Source of the DNA: Panax quinquefolius
Lineage: Eukaryota; Streptophyta; Magnoliopsida; Apiales; Araliaceae
Direction: 5' to 3'
Assembly (NCBI GenBank): GCA_020205615.1
Contig: CM035164.1
Location: 126,211,537-126,275,536, forward strand
DNA: 64,000 nt
Part shown: positions 48,172 through 60,666 of the stretch, piece by piece
How the letters are laid out: each line of letters begins with the position of its first letter
Position numbering within the stretch: the first letter of the stretch is position 1
The notes under the pieces: model-generated
Seen by the model: only the letters and a program-made list of their open reading frames with translations
Database searches by the model: none
What the model was told of the DNA's origin: nothing
Made by a program: the position numbers and the translations under genes

Positions 48172-48560
48172 GTGACCTCCCAAAGAGCAAGGAATCAGAA
48201 TGAGGTCATCACGGGTAAGCTTATCATAAACTCTAATGAAGTCTATACTTTATTTGATACCGGTTCTACCCATTCTTTTATTTCTCCTACTTGCGCTCAT
48301 CGATTAAATTTGACTCCGGAGAAATTAGACTTTGACTTATCTTTGGAAACTCCGTTGGGAGAAACCTTCATTACATCCATTGTTTATAAGTCTTGTTTGG
48401 TTCAAATCGGTACCCTCACATTACCGTCGATCTTATTTCATTAAAAATACTTGCATTTGACGTGATTCTGTGGATTGATTGGTTAACTACTTATCATGCA
48501 AAAATTGATTGTTTTCGTAAGGTTGTTAGCTTTCATATTCTAATCAACCTATTATGCGAA
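48172..48560 (+). pseudogene. Gypsy aspartic protease
   Basis: The frame reads VITGKLIINSNEVYTLFDTG followed by STHSFISPTCAHRL, the retropepsin active site D-T-G with its usual surroundings. It then continues to the SLETPLGETFITSIVYKSC strand pair. The C-terminal flap (DVILWIDWL) is one frame over. Confidence 0.9.
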
Positions 48561-48699
48561 TTCAAACGACCAAACCCTTAAAATCAATCACGGTCATCTC
48601 AAGCCATAAAGCTATTCGTTTATTAAAAAGCGGATGTCAAGCTTTCTTAGCTCATGTCACGATTTAAATAAAAATACGCGGTTTTAAGCGATATTCTAT

Positions 48700-49800
48700 T
48701 GTTAATAAATTTCTGACGTATTCTAGAAGAACTTCTAGCCTACCCCGTAGGCGTGAAATTGAATTTTGTATCGACCTTGAACCCAGATACAAAACCTATT
48801 TCCAAAGCCCCATATCGAATGGCTCTATTGAACTCGAGGAGTTAAAGACCCAACCTGCAGGAATTGTTAGACATTGGCTTTATTCGTCCCTAAGTACTTC
48901 TCCTTGGGGTGCTCCTGCTCTATTCGTGAAGAAGAAAGATGGGAGTATGCGACTTTTGTATTGATTATCGGGAGTTGAATCATGTCACCATCAAAATAGG
49001 TATCCATTGCCACGTATTGATGACCTGTTTGACCGGTTGCAAGGAGCCAAATTCTTTTCAAAGATTGATCTTCGTTAGGATATCACCAATTGAAGATTAG
49101 AACCGTGACATTCCAAAGCGGCTTCCAGAACTCGAGACGGGCATTATGAATTCTAGTCATGTCCTTTGGATTGACTAATGATCCTGCCGCCTTCATGGAT
49201 ATGATGAACCAAAAGTATTCAAGGAATATTTAGATCACTTTGTGGTCGTCTTTATTGATGACATCCTTATTTATTCCAAAAGCCGTGAAGATCATGAAAG
49301 CAACACTTGAGGTCGACACTCCAAAAGCTTCGTGAATATAAGCTTTATGCGAGTTGAAGAAATGCGAGTTCGGAAGAAGTAGCATTCCTTGGGCACGTGG
49401 TATCAAGTCATGGAATATCTGTTGACCCAAAGAAAGATTGAAGCTATTCAAAGTCGGGAACAACCTAAATCGATGGATCAAAATCGTAGCTTTCTCGGTT
49501 TAAGTGGTTATTATCGGAGATTCGTTGAAGGATTTTCTCGAATCGCTACTCCATTGACTCGGTGACTCGGAAAGATACAAAGTTCGGTTATTGAGCGAAG
49601 AATGTGAGAGGAGTTTTCAAGAACTCAAGAGGAGACTTATTTCAAAGACTGCTCGACAATACCATCTCGGCTCGGAGGATTTGTCATCTACTGGTGATGC
49701 TTTGCAAAGGATTGGGATGTGTTCTCATGCAACATGGAAAAGTTATAGCTTTATGCCTCGCGACAACTCAAATAATATGAGAGGAATTATCCTACTCATG
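48700..49800 (+). pseudogene. Gypsy reverse transcriptase
   Basis: Recognisable blocks are the APISKAPYRMA-like loop (48800), the FVKKKDGSMR block (about 48930), [13 protein letters not shown] codons (49015), KIDLR (49060), the catalytic VVVFIDDILIYSK (about 49235-49275) and the FLGHV-like region with YYRRFVEGFSRIA (about 49500-49545). Each lies in a different frame, giving about one lesion per 150 bp. Confidence 0.87.
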
Positions 49801-49839
49801 ATCTAGAGTTATAAATTTGTTGTCTTTGCACTTAAAATT

Positions 49840-50105
49840 TGGAGGCATTACTTGTATGGGGAGAAAGTGGAGATCTTTACGGATCATAAAAGCCTCAAAT
49901 ATTTCTTCACTCAAAAGGAACTCAACATGCGACAACGACGTTGGCTTGAATCATTGAAAGATTATGATCATACCATCCAATACCATCCTGGAATAACGAA
50001 CGTGGTAAATGGCGCGTTGAGTAGAAAATCATATGCAATCACGAAGTGCGATATTGTCAACGCAAAAGGCCCATTTTGTGTGACTTGCAAAGGATGGAGA
50101 TAGAG
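49840..50105 (+). pseudogene. Gypsy RNase H
   Basis: One open frame reads [39 protein letters not shown] and [19 protein letters not shown], the standard gypsy RNase H C-terminal half including the D of FTDHKSL. The usual NVVADALSRK is changed by one residue. Confidence 0.9.
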
Positions 50106-50329
50106 TTAAAGACTCGAGGGACGCATGTGATGATAGCGAGTATACGAGTAGAACCGACTTTAATCGATAAAGTTAAAAGCTGCCAAGCTACGGACACCTG
50201 AGGCGATGCGTATGAGGAAGAAAGTGCAAGAAGGTGCTTTATCAGGAAGCAAGAATCGATGAAGAAGGAATACTTGAGTCAACTCCGGACTTTGTGTTCC
50301 TAACGACCACGATTTAAAGTATAATATCA

Positions 50330-51104
50330 TGATGGAGGCGCACAACACACCATTTGCAATCCATCACAGGAGTACCAAAATGTATCATGATATTCGCCAT
50401 ACATTTTGGTGGGAGCAATATGAAGAGAGAGATAGCGCCATTTATCTCAAGGTGTCTAACTTGTCAACGAGTTAAAGCGGAGCATCAAGTACCAAAAGGT
50501 CCATCTGAACCACTTAAAATTCCGAATGGAAGTGGGAGCACATTACCATGGATTTCGTTCACGGTCTTCCTAAGGTTTCTCAAGGCATTGATGCGATTTG
50601 GGTCATTGTTGATAGATTGACCAAGTTCCGCTCATTTCTTACCGACACGAGAAACTTATACACTTGAACGTCTTGGTCGTATGTACATAAACGAGATTGT
50701 AAGACCGCATGGTATCTGCAGGTATCCATAGTTTCGATCGAGACCCAAGATTCACTTCACGATTTTGGGTTAGTTTGCAAAAAAGCTATGGGCACAAACT
50801 TACGATTTAGCTCGGCGATATCATCCTCGAGACGAGACGGACGATCGGAGAGGACTATTCAAACTCTTGAAGATCTATTAAGACTACTGTGTCCTTGATT
50901 TCAAGGGAGTTGGGACAAGTTCTTACCATTGGTGGAGTTTTCCCACTGACAACAGTTATCAAGCAAGTATTGGCATGGCTCCATTCGAGCGTTGTATGGA
51001 AGAAAGTGTCGATTCTCAGTATCTTTGGGATGAGGTGGGTGAAGCAACGTTGTTGGGACGGGAGTTGGTACGTATGACTACGGAAAAGATTCAAACGATC
51101 CGAT
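50330..51104 (+). pseudogene. Gypsy integrase, N-terminal part
   Basis: The HHCC zinc region is at 50355-50480 (HFGGSNMKREIAPFISRCLT then CQRVKAEHQVPKG), followed by the catalytic core in pieces (WISFTVF, DRLTKF-like, DPRFTSRF-like near 50745). The segment ends GEATLLG(R)ELV and a KIQTIR-like codon run at 51100, where a solo LTR interrupts. The same protein resumes at 53807. Confidence 0.87.
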
Positions 51105-53806
51105 TGTGAAGACTTCAAATTTTTTTTTAAATAAAAGGAATTTCCTTTATTTATTATTTTGAAATAGTAAGGTTGATTTGATTAATATGGATAGTTAAGG
51201 GTTAAATATGCAAATATTTCAAAATAAGCAAGTGGTTATAAAATATTCATTTTTGTTGGGAATATTCGTTTGGTCGTGGAATATTCAGATCTTTGTCGAG
51301 AATATTAAATGCGACAAGTAGTACCATGTGTGGGCCCCATAATGAAAGCGATTGGATGAAGAAAGCGACAAATATAAGTTGGTTAAAAATAACGGAGCGT
51401 AGTTATTCTTGTTAAAAGCTGTTGGAATACAAATTGGTTAAAATACTGATGTCTGGCGTGGGTAGCACTTGACGGCAGATGCACAAGATTGTTGAATTAT
51501 TGATCCTTACGTGAAAGAAGGCACTACTCAATAATTTTCACATGAATTCTTATTCAATATTTTATTTTATTGATTCAATAATCTTTGCGTTGATATTTTA
51601 TATTATTGTTGTTCAATAATTGTCACCGCACATTATCTCCATTATCGGATCAATAATTCATATTATTTGAATAATATTATTAGATAGCATTATTGGCAAT
51701 GTCTAGAAAGTTACATCAAGGAGAGGTTTGGTCACCTAATCAAGGCGGCCAAGTAAGGAGAAATCCTTATCTAAAGCCCCTCTTTCTGAGGAGCTACTTT
51801 GGTTGTCATAATTGTGATTACGTAATATTATTTGTGAATAATTAATTATTGATTCATATGATAAAGAAATATTTATTTTATGTGGATATAAATGATGGAT
51901 TTATTTATGTGGTTATAAATGAAGAAATTAATGTTGAGGTGTTTTATCGGTATTTTATCGATTGGAGGTATTAAAAATTAAATCGGGGTTTGAGATATAT
52001 TCATGGGGTTATAATTTTTAATCAGGACCATTGAATTGTGGTAATTTTGGGTATGTTATACATACATAAGTTGAGTATATGTCCACAAATTTTGAACGTT
52101 AAAAATGCACGAATGATTTGTTATGAATTTTAAGAGGTGTACGATTAGGAAATTAGGGTTATAATTGATTTTGGTGGAAAATTCTAGAATTGAGTGGGCC
52201 CCACTTGTGGTTGGTGAAGAAATGTGCTGAATTTTATTTCAAATGTGGTGGGTGGCAATAGTAGCGAGGGTAAAGCCATCGTGTGGAAGTCAAGTCTGCC
52301 TTTACGGCTAACATTTTCCTATAAATAGAGGGCTAAGTTAGAATTGAAAATCACACCGAAACAAAGTTTCTCTCTTCTCTCTATATTATTGAGCGTATTT
52401 TGTGAGTATTTAGATACTTTGAGAGTTCTTTGTTCAAAGACAAGTTTCATTCAAAGATCACTTGAACCTTTCCTTGGAAGTACTAATTCTTTGAGGTAAG
52501 GGATATTATTTTTTTTTCGTAATGATATTATTTCTTCAATATCATTATCTTTGAAATGTTGATCTGAAGTTTTTATCAAATTTGGAACTTTTTCATATGG
52601 GGTTCTTATTCATGAGTTCTTATTCACGAGTTACTATTCATGAGTTCTTATTCACGAGTTACTTATTCACGAGTACTATTCATGTAAGCGTGAAAATATT
52701 TTTTTTTGTGGAATTTCTATCTTTTGGTGTCTGAGTTACTATTTACGATATCGAGACTTATTCACGATATCTGCACTATTCATGATATATGGCACTATTC
52801 AATAGAAAAATGAAAATTTTTCTTTTGTCCAAAACATCTATTCGGATACTAGCTTTGATTGTATCCATGTTTTGATCATTCTTGAATTTTACACCACTAT
52901 GATTATTTTTTTGAGGTATTGTTGGACATGGATAAAACAAAGTACGAATCATTAATCCTTAATCCTTGTCATTTTGTTTCTTTGGATTCGTTCTTTAAAA
53001 ATATTTTTCATCATCCTCGGTCTTAAATGATGATATTATTGAATATCTTTGGCCAGAAGTGCAAAGATGAATGATTTCTGAAGAATATCTTTGGCTTTCA
53101 GTAGTGCAAAGATGAAGCAGTGTTTAAATGAACATGACTAATCGATGAATATCTTTCTTTGGCACGTAAAAAGATGAACAGTGTTGAGATGAATATGACC
53201 GATCGATGAATATCTTTGGCTGTAGAAGGCAAAGATGAATGTTTGATTTGAGATGAATATTGATTGATGTTCTGAGGATAAAATATTGATGATGGACCTA
53301 TTAAATTCATAGATTATAGTAGATTTCATTCTCTACGTAACTCTTCTATGAATTATTATTATTTCACTGCGAATATTGATCCGAAACTTGTTGTCTATTG
53401 TATTCTATATCGATTTTTCCACATTGCAGACTAACGATAATTTGTTGTATATTATCTTAGTCATAACATTCTTTCTTCGGGCTAGTTGAGCTCACCCTTT
53501 TCCTTGTTGTTCCATTTTTCTTCTCGGGAGGCGAGAATGTAGCGAGTACTTAGTCGGGTATGGAATGAAGGTTCTGTAGAGAGTTGTTTAGTAGTCCTCA
53601 CCATTTTGTAAAATAATGTATCAATAAATGTGATGAGGATTTATTTGAGTATAGATATTATCTGAAGATAATATTTGTATTTAAACTCAAGATATATGTC
53701 GTATTTCACACGACATTTGTATTATTGAAGTTGTAGTTTGCTTCTTGTACCATGTATTTGGCGACTTCGGAATGGGTGTTGTGTATACCTATTTTGAGGC
53801 GCCACA
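51105..53806 (+). mobile_element. Solo gypsy LTR (variant B) nested in the integrase
   Basis: 2702 bp, TGTGAAGAC... to GAGGCGCCACA, matching 37019-39729. The flanks TCCGA (51099-51103) and ATCGA (53807-53811) are a 5-bp target duplication with one change. Removing the insert rejoins the integrase codons for IRQRI, known from 36500-36620. Without a primer site or internal region it is a solo LTR. It carries AGTTCTTATTCAC repeats (52610-52690) and AATATCTTTGGC hairpin units (53040-53240). Confidence 0.92.
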
Positions 53807-54354
53807 ATCGACAACGTATATAAAAACCTCACAAAATCGATAAAAGAGTTATCTTGATCTTCATCGAAAGGACGTGGAATTCGATATAGAGATCATGTGT
53901 TGTTAAGAGTTCGCTCCGTGGAAAGGAGTTACAAGATTTGGAAAGAGAGGAAAACTTAATCCTCGATTCATCGGTCCATTTTAATCCTCGATCGAGTAGG
54001 AGCTCGTGGCTATAGACTCGCTTTCTCGCCAAATATGTCTCGTGTTCATAACGTTTTTCACATATCTATGTTACGTAAATATGTGAAAGACCGAACCATA
54101 TTATTGAAAGTTAGAACCAGGACGAAATAGCGGAAGATTTGGACGATATGAAGAGGTTCTGTTCAAATTTTGGATAAGAAGGAACATATTCTACGTCCAA
54201 GGTTATACCTCAAGTCAAAGTTTTTGTGGAGGAACCACGATGTTGAGGAAATGACTTGGGAGTTAGAATCGAAATGAAATCAAGGTATCCTTACCTCTTG
54301 ACATACCAGTACGCACCCTAATTTCGAGGGATTAAATTTCATAAGAAGGGAGGT
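53807..54354 (+). pseudogene. Gypsy integrase, C-terminal part, and polypurine tract
   Basis: Continues from 51104 with RQRI.TSQNR-like codons, then RKDVEF, the VRSVERSYKIW-like GPY/F stretch, [21 protein letters not shown] codons, MLRKYVKDRTH and IPQVKVFVEEP with a chromodomain-like tail. Frames change often. The purine run AAGAAGGGAGGT (54342-54353) precedes the 3' LTR. Confidence 0.85.
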
Positions 54355-56860
54355 TGTAAGACCCCACTTTTATAAATAAAGATGAATTTTTCTATAAATA
54401 TTATTTTGAATATTATGGAATAAATTTGATATAATGTTATAGTTGTGGGTAATATTTATAAATTTTGCAAAGTATGCTGAGTTGTTATAAAATATTCGTT
54501 TGGTCTGGGAATATTCTTTTTGTTAGGGAATATTAAATGACAATGGCTCAATCATTGGTGGACCCCACAATGTAATTATTATCGGATTGAGAAAAGCGAC
54601 AAAAATATTTTATAAAAATAACTACGGAGGTGTTACCGTTAAAACTGTTGAACTACCCGGTGGTAAAAGCATACGATGTCTGGCGTAGTTGCGTAGTAGA
54701 GCATACGGTATTGATTATTGATCTTACGAGAAGTGACTCAAATTTATGCTTTCAATTATTGCTACGAGAATTCTTTGCGATCATATCTCTTATATTATTG
54801 ATTCAATTATTGTTACAAGATTATCATCGTATAATATGTTATGGTATTAAATCAATAATTGAGACGACAAGTTATAAATGATTAATAATTGTTGAAAGAT
54901 TAAATATGTGTTGATGAAAAAAAAAATGATTTGTGGTAAGTTTGATTATTTTATGGGGGGGCTCATATGTCATCATCTAAGAGTCTCTTCGTCAATAGTA
55001 ATTACCTTTGTCAATAGTAATTACCCTTGTGAATAGTATTTACCTTCGTCAATAGTATTTACCTTCGTTAATAGTAATTACCTTTACCAGACGTCGAACC
55101 ACTTGTCGTTTCACATTACAAAGCGCCAAACCACTTTTCTTTTCACATCATTAGTCGTCAAGCCACTTGCGCTTTTCACATCTAAGTGCTAAGCTAGAAA
55201 TCTTCTATAAATAGAGGCTGAGGCTTCATTATTTTTCACTTAATTCATTATTTATAGAGAGAAAGTATAGAGAGAATAAGAGAAAGAAGAAGAGTATTTT
55301 GTTACTACTGCTTCTTTGCGATATTCAATCTCCTACCAAATGTAAGGGGTGTTATTCTTTCTTATTCATGAAGAGAACTGTTGTTATTCCATTGCTTATT
55401 ATTCATTGGAATAACTTTGTATAAGTGGTTTACCCTATACTTGGTGACATTCTTCTATTATTTCATTGGAACATCTATCGTGTGTTTTACACCGGATCTG
55501 GTTTTGTCTTTATTATTATTCTCATTGGAACATCCACATCGTGTGTTTTACAGGACTGGTTAAAATCTTTATTATTCCGTTGGAACATCCATGCATGTGT
55601 TTTACACCAGGACCTGGTTAAAATCTTTATTATTACATTGGAATATCCTATCTCGTGTGTTTTACACCGGATCCAGTTCCATCTTTATTATTCTCATTGG
55701 AACATCCCGCTTGTGAATTTCACACGACTCGGTTCCGATTCTTTATTATTACGTTAGAATAACTCGCATGCATGCGATACATCGCATTGCGTGGTGATTT
55801 CTTTTGTTATTCCATTCTTTATTATACCCGGTTGGTTAAAACTTTGACTTCTATACTCCATGAAATTAGTGGAATATCCTCGATATTTGCGTTTCATCCA
55901 AAGATATTTTTCATATTCTTCCGATCATTCTTGAATTTTACTCTACAATTAGTATCATGTTGATAATTTGGATGTTAATAATTCTAGATAAAATAATTCT
56001 TGAACTTGTTTTATTGAATTCTTATATCATTGTCATCATCCTCATGTTTATATTTTTTAAAGTCATCTCATGGCAGAATGGTGCATAGATGGACTTGGTA
56101 TGATTATGACAGAGAGACTATTCGGTGTAATCAGCTTAACCGTAATATTACAAATGATGTGGTAAAAATCCTCGATTAGTCAGAATGCATTGATGGACAA
56201 AATTGGCATTGATCACGATTATTAATGAATACACAAATATTTTGGTCCGTAGTGCATGAATAATTGTGGTCGTGATACTAAAGAATATCCTCTGGCCAGT
56301 AGTGCGGGGGTGATTCGATGATGTGGAATATTTATTAAAGTTTGAGTCTCATTTATAATAAATGATGAAAAACCTTTTAAAACCTAAAAGATAGTAGACT
56401 TTTTATTTTCTACTTGACTCTTTTAATGGATTGCATATTCACCGCAGATAAACCTGGTTGTCTATTGTATTTTATCGGTTTAATATTGTTGAAGACTATT
56501 GATAATTTATTCTGCATTATCTTAGTCATAATATTTCTTCTTTAGGCTGAGTTGATTTTACCTTTTCTTTCACTATTCTCTGTGAAATGAGAATATAATT
56601 TGAGACGAGTCGGAAGCAGTGATGGTCCCGAAGATAAGATTAGTAGTCCTCACTATTACGTGAAATAGTGTGATAATAATTGTAATGAGGACTTCTTTTG
56701 AGTTTGTATAATATCTAAGAGAGCGATATTTGTATTTAAACTCACGCTTTATGTCGTATTATATACCTATGGTTATGTTAGTAAGTTGTATTTAAATTAC
56801 GCACTAGTGTAAGTGGCAACCCAAGATGGGTGATGATACCCAATTTTGGGGGCGCCATGA
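54355..56860 (+). repeat. 3' LTR of the gypsy element (variant A)
   Basis: TGTAAGACCCC... to GGGGCGCCATGA, collinear with 44245-46819, with U3 repeats at 54990-55085, a TATA box near 55205 and hairpin units at 55380-55830 and 56060-56310. Many 1-3 base indels separate the two LTRs, so the insertion is not recent, or the read quality is low here. Confidence 0.9.
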
Positions 56861-57019
56861 GTTCTAAGAACTTAGCTATATATTTGGGGATGTGGATCAT
56901 TGCCATTCATGTCGTGTGGCGAGGATAAAATTTGACCAATCTCACTCTTTAAATGTATGGATCAACGGATGTAAAACTTTTCTTTGAAGCGAGTCTTTGA
57001 AGAAACGTCATTACGGATG

Positions 57020-57069
<50 letters not shown>
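56861..57069. mobile_element. Foldback DNA element in (TA)n, right part
   Basis: AACTTAGCTATATATTTGGG, GGATAAAATTTGACCAATCT and ATGTATGGATCAACGGATGT are the inverse of the left arm 43321-43490. A (TA)n tract (57025-57069) follows, as at the left end. It completes the element split by the gypsy insertion. Confidence 0.8.
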
Positions 57070-57072
<3 letters not shown>

Positions 57073-58271
57073 GAACGATCTCCCGCGGACCAATTGGACG
57101 GACTGCCAAACGGACTGAAGGAAAAAACATACACGCGGGTCAAAAGAAAAGATCCGGGTCAAAAAGGAGAAAACAATATGAAGCAAAGACTCGGGTCACG
57201 CTTTCTCTCTCACTCTTCCTCTCTCTCTCTCTCAAAGCAACCTTTCCCTCCCCCTCTCAAAGCGAGCAGAAAACTCCCTCACTCGCGTTTCAAAATAGTC
57301 GATTCAGAAGACTCCCTCTCGCAAACCCAATCTTCCGATTCTCTCTCAAAGCTACCTTTCCCTCCCCCTCTCTCAAAGCGAGCCTAAAGCAAATCGGAAG
57401 GCAAGAAGGAATTCGAATAGGTTCTGTTACAAATCGGAAGCGGAAGGTTCCTATAGAGAGAATCGGAAGGTAAAGATTGCTACTTAATTTGTAATTTCTG
57501 TTTTGGGGTTTGTTTTGCTACAAATATCTAGGGTTTGTTTTGGGGGGAAGTGTATTGGTGATTTTGTGCTCTGTTTACAATCATAATTTTCTGAGTTTTT
57601 TTTTTATATTATTATGTGAATTTGATTTGGAAGTTATAGTTTTTTAATCTTTGCTTTTGGCTCTTATTTTTTTTCTCGTTTTTATGTTATTTTGTGTTTG
57701 ATTGTTTTGGAATTTTTTGGTGTGTTCCTATTTTTTGGTATGTTCCTATTGTTAATTTGGGCATCTATTTTGAATCTGCAGTATTTTTTAGCCTATTACT
57801 GTCACCTATTTTCTCTATTAATCACCTGTGTCATCTAAATTCAATTTCATCTCAGGATCCACAACTCTAATTATATATGTTACTATTTACTAACCTTCAC
57901 CAAATAACAAACAGTAAAATATATAAAAATAATGGTTGCAATATATCTCTGTGTATTCATTCATATGACACTAGCATTTTCTATGCTGCTAACAATAGTT
58001 GAAGATAACCGGTCTCCATCACACTTTGGCAGGTCTTAGATTTCCACTGGAAATCTCATAAATATAAGCAAAAAAACAAAAAAAAAAAAAAGGGGAAAAA
58101 CAATCCAAGAAGTTAAAACAATAGAGTAAGTTATGGACACAAACTACAAAAGTTACAAGCTGAAACCATCTAACTCAAGTCTCTATCTGCTTTTTTTATG
58201 TGCCTTGTTATACTTATGGAACAATTTGCATTGACTTGGCATACTTAAGATTGAGCTTATTCCGGCTCAGT

Positions 58272-58377
58272 GTCATTGGGATTTCTGGCATTGGGATTTT
58301 CTTTCTATGTGTTCTTTGCCCCTTTTGTGAGGATACAATTTTATCAGTACATTGTGATGGGACTCTACACTCCATTA
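58272..58377 (+). pseudogene. Exon fragment like a DHHC protein S-acyltransferase N-terminus
   Basis: Between a CTCAG acceptor and a GTAAGG donor the exon reads SLGFLALGFSFYVFFAPFVR and YQYIVMGLYTPL. That resembles the first membrane hairpin of plant palmitoyltransferases of the PAT18-22 type, as I recall it. The DHHC catalytic domain is absent and no following exon of this gene was found, so this is a captured or relic piece. Confidence 0.45.
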
Positions 58378-58737
58378 GTAAGGCATTTACATTTTTTATA
58401 TCCATTTTCGTATTGTAGTATTTGTATTACTTTTTTTTTGGGGACGAAGATCTCAGATCTGTGCTTCTTTTCTTGTGTCTACACTTCTAAGTTTCTGAAT
58501 CTCTTCTTGTGTACTTCACTATTTCTTATTCCAGTTTTTAATGCATTTTTTGTTCTGTTAAATAAGATGTGCGACAATTCACGTCAGAGAAGTGTAAGAG
58601 AGATGAACCAAAAGTAAAGCTAAAAAAACTGTGTAGACAGCTTCTTCAGTTCTTCGTCAAGTGTGTTCTCTGATCTTGTGAGCTTCTCTAAAATTTATAT
58701 TTTCTTTCTCTTCCCCTGATTAATTTCTTGTTTATAG

Positions 58738-58850
58738 GTTCCTGGAGAGTCATTACAGCTGAAACAGCAAAAAGCTCTTATGGATGAACAGCTTGAAGGC
58801 AGTCAGAAGTTTGCAGTGGAGGGAAAGAGAGTAACTCTTTCATTTAAGTG
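58738..58850 (+). pseudogene. Exon-like fragment, unrecognised
   Basis: After a TTTATAG acceptor the frame reads VPGESLQLKQQKALMDEQLE and GSQKFAVEGKRVTLSFK before TGA. It is hydrophilic, with no motif I recognise. The acceptor and codon-like composition suggest a true exon origin. Confidence 0.3.
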
Positions 58851-59709
58851 AGGCTAATAAATTTGGCCCGAAATTTAGAAAATTTTTATTGGTCTGTACA
58901 TCAAACTGAGACTAGACTAGTATTATTATATTGCTCTTACTGGCTGTATTGAAATATTGCGAGTAATTGTATTATTCTTCCTAATTCATTTGGATAATTG
59001 TTCTAAAATTGTTTTGTTGTCTGCTACTACTTTTCCAATATCGCATAGCTCCAAAGTCTTGTTGCTTGTTTAGCTCTAGTTCCTTTGGCTGATGGCATGC
59101 CCAGTTGGATAATATGGAATGAAGAGAATAAAATAGAGTAGAAGGGTTCTCAACATGCACATTATATAGACTGAGTTTTGTGGTCATTTATAGATTGAAG
59201 ATCAGTTTATTGACCAGCGCCTTGAGATGCTTATCCTTGTGGCAGAACAAGATAAATCTGGTGCTCACATGTCCTGATAATTATAAAGTAATGTATTGGT
59301 ACATTCCAAGCAAAGCAAAATATTGGTACATTCCAAGCAAAGTAATGTCATACAAAAGTAACAAAATACATAGTCTAATATCCAAATTCATCAAACTACA
59401 TCCAAAATCACATCCTCAAAGTTACATAAAAAATACATGATGCGTGGCTGTAATGGCTTTATCTTCAGGATGAACAATGGATATGTAATGGCTACACTGA
59501 AGAACATCTCCTCGACTGTTTACAATCTGAAAATATGTTCAAAGTCATTAATTGTTTTTCACAGATACAATCTGGACATAACTTGATACACGAAATGCCC
59601 TTTAATGTGGCGTGGAACTAAAACAAATGGTCATATACATTTTATGCAAACATAAATTTTGTAGCTGAACACGACTAGATAAATCTTATGAGAAAATTAT
59701 AGCACTCAC

Positions 59710-59792
59710 ATACTTGGCAACTGAAACAATTCTTTTGAATTTTGTCACTGATACAGGCTCAAACCACACTGGAATACTGTACTCTGCAGCCA
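59710..59792 (-). pseudogene. Exon fragment like a PfkB-family (pseudouridine kinase-like) sugar kinase
   Basis: An 83-base exon with consensus TTTTTCTCAG acceptor and GTGAGT donor encodes AAEYSIPVWFEPVSVTKFKR and IVSVAKY. The PVWFEPVSVTK string is characteristic of the PfkB kinases of the plant pseudouridine kinase group, from memory. The next exon-like piece on the same strand (59526-59430, IVNSRGDVLQCSHYISIVHP) does not continue the expected kinase sequence. The gene is therefore incomplete. Confidence 0.5.
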
Positions 59793-60666
59793 CTGAGAAA
59801 AACACATTCAAATAAACACTCTGAATCGAGGAAACAAACAATGCTCAGTCTTCAAAAAGAGCATGTGCAAGAATATACGAATGAATGAATTCTTTAGTGA
59901 TTAAGTAGCAGGAAACACAAAAGCAAATAAAAGAAGGCATCACAGTTGAGCAAAGTATGTATGCACAATTATATCTGCCAAAGTCTGCAGCTCAAGAAAT
60001 TAGAACCTATAACAATATTGACCACACTCTATACTTCTCAGTCTATACATCCTCCTCTGGAATCACAAAATGACTCCATTAATCATGCTATTATAAACAA
60101 CTGAGTTAATCTATAACTCATTATATTCTCAACAATTTTACAGAGAAAACAAACTAATTTTTCATGTTTTAATCAAAATAACCTTATTGAGACATTTTTA
60201 CAAACACCTAACATACATAGGTTAAAACCAATTTGATATTTATATTAACTTGCTTCATAGCAGTTAACTTGCTTCATAGCAGACACCCAAAATGCAAAAA
60301 AAAAAAACACAGATACAAGGCTATCAGCCACAATCCAATAAACAATTCTAATTAAAAAAATATTGAGAAAAACTATGTTTAAAACTATCAAAGTATGGTG
60401 ATATCAGAAATTTTAGGAGAGATAAAACGAAAACGGTTTCCAAACTACGTACCTTACGACTTCGTTCTGTTCTATGTCCGGCGACTTCGCGAATGGAAGA
60501 GAGGGTTTTCAGATGGGTTCGAATGGCAGAAAGGGATGGGTTCGAATGGAAGAGAGGGTTTTCGATATGTAGGAAACGGGTCTGAATAAGAGAGAAGGAG
60601 GGGTTCTGTTCTCTAAGCATTCGCGAGTTTCTTTGGTTCAGACCCGGATCTGTCAATGACCCGTGT

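Larger units (their letters stand above)
44245..56860 (+). mobile_element. Ty3/gypsy retrotransposon, probably Tekay/Del lineage
   Basis: Near-complete element with LTRs 44245-46819 (2575 bp) and 54355-56860 (2506 bp), a primer-binding site at 46820, gag, protease, RT, RNase H and integrase in gypsy order, and a polypurine tract (AAGAAGGGAGGT, 54342-54353). The integrase is split by a solo variant-B LTR (51105-53806). All domains contain indels, so it is inactive. The long LTRs and chromodomain-like integrase tail favour Tekay/Del. It sits inside the foldback element; a clean target duplication was not seen. Confidence 0.93.

Noticed and set aside
57094..57387. Plus-strand 97-codon frame rich in Ser, Leu and Pro
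   Set aside because: It covers a CT-rich 5' UTR-like stretch with a direct repeat. Composition explains the open frame, and a splice donor follows at about 57473.
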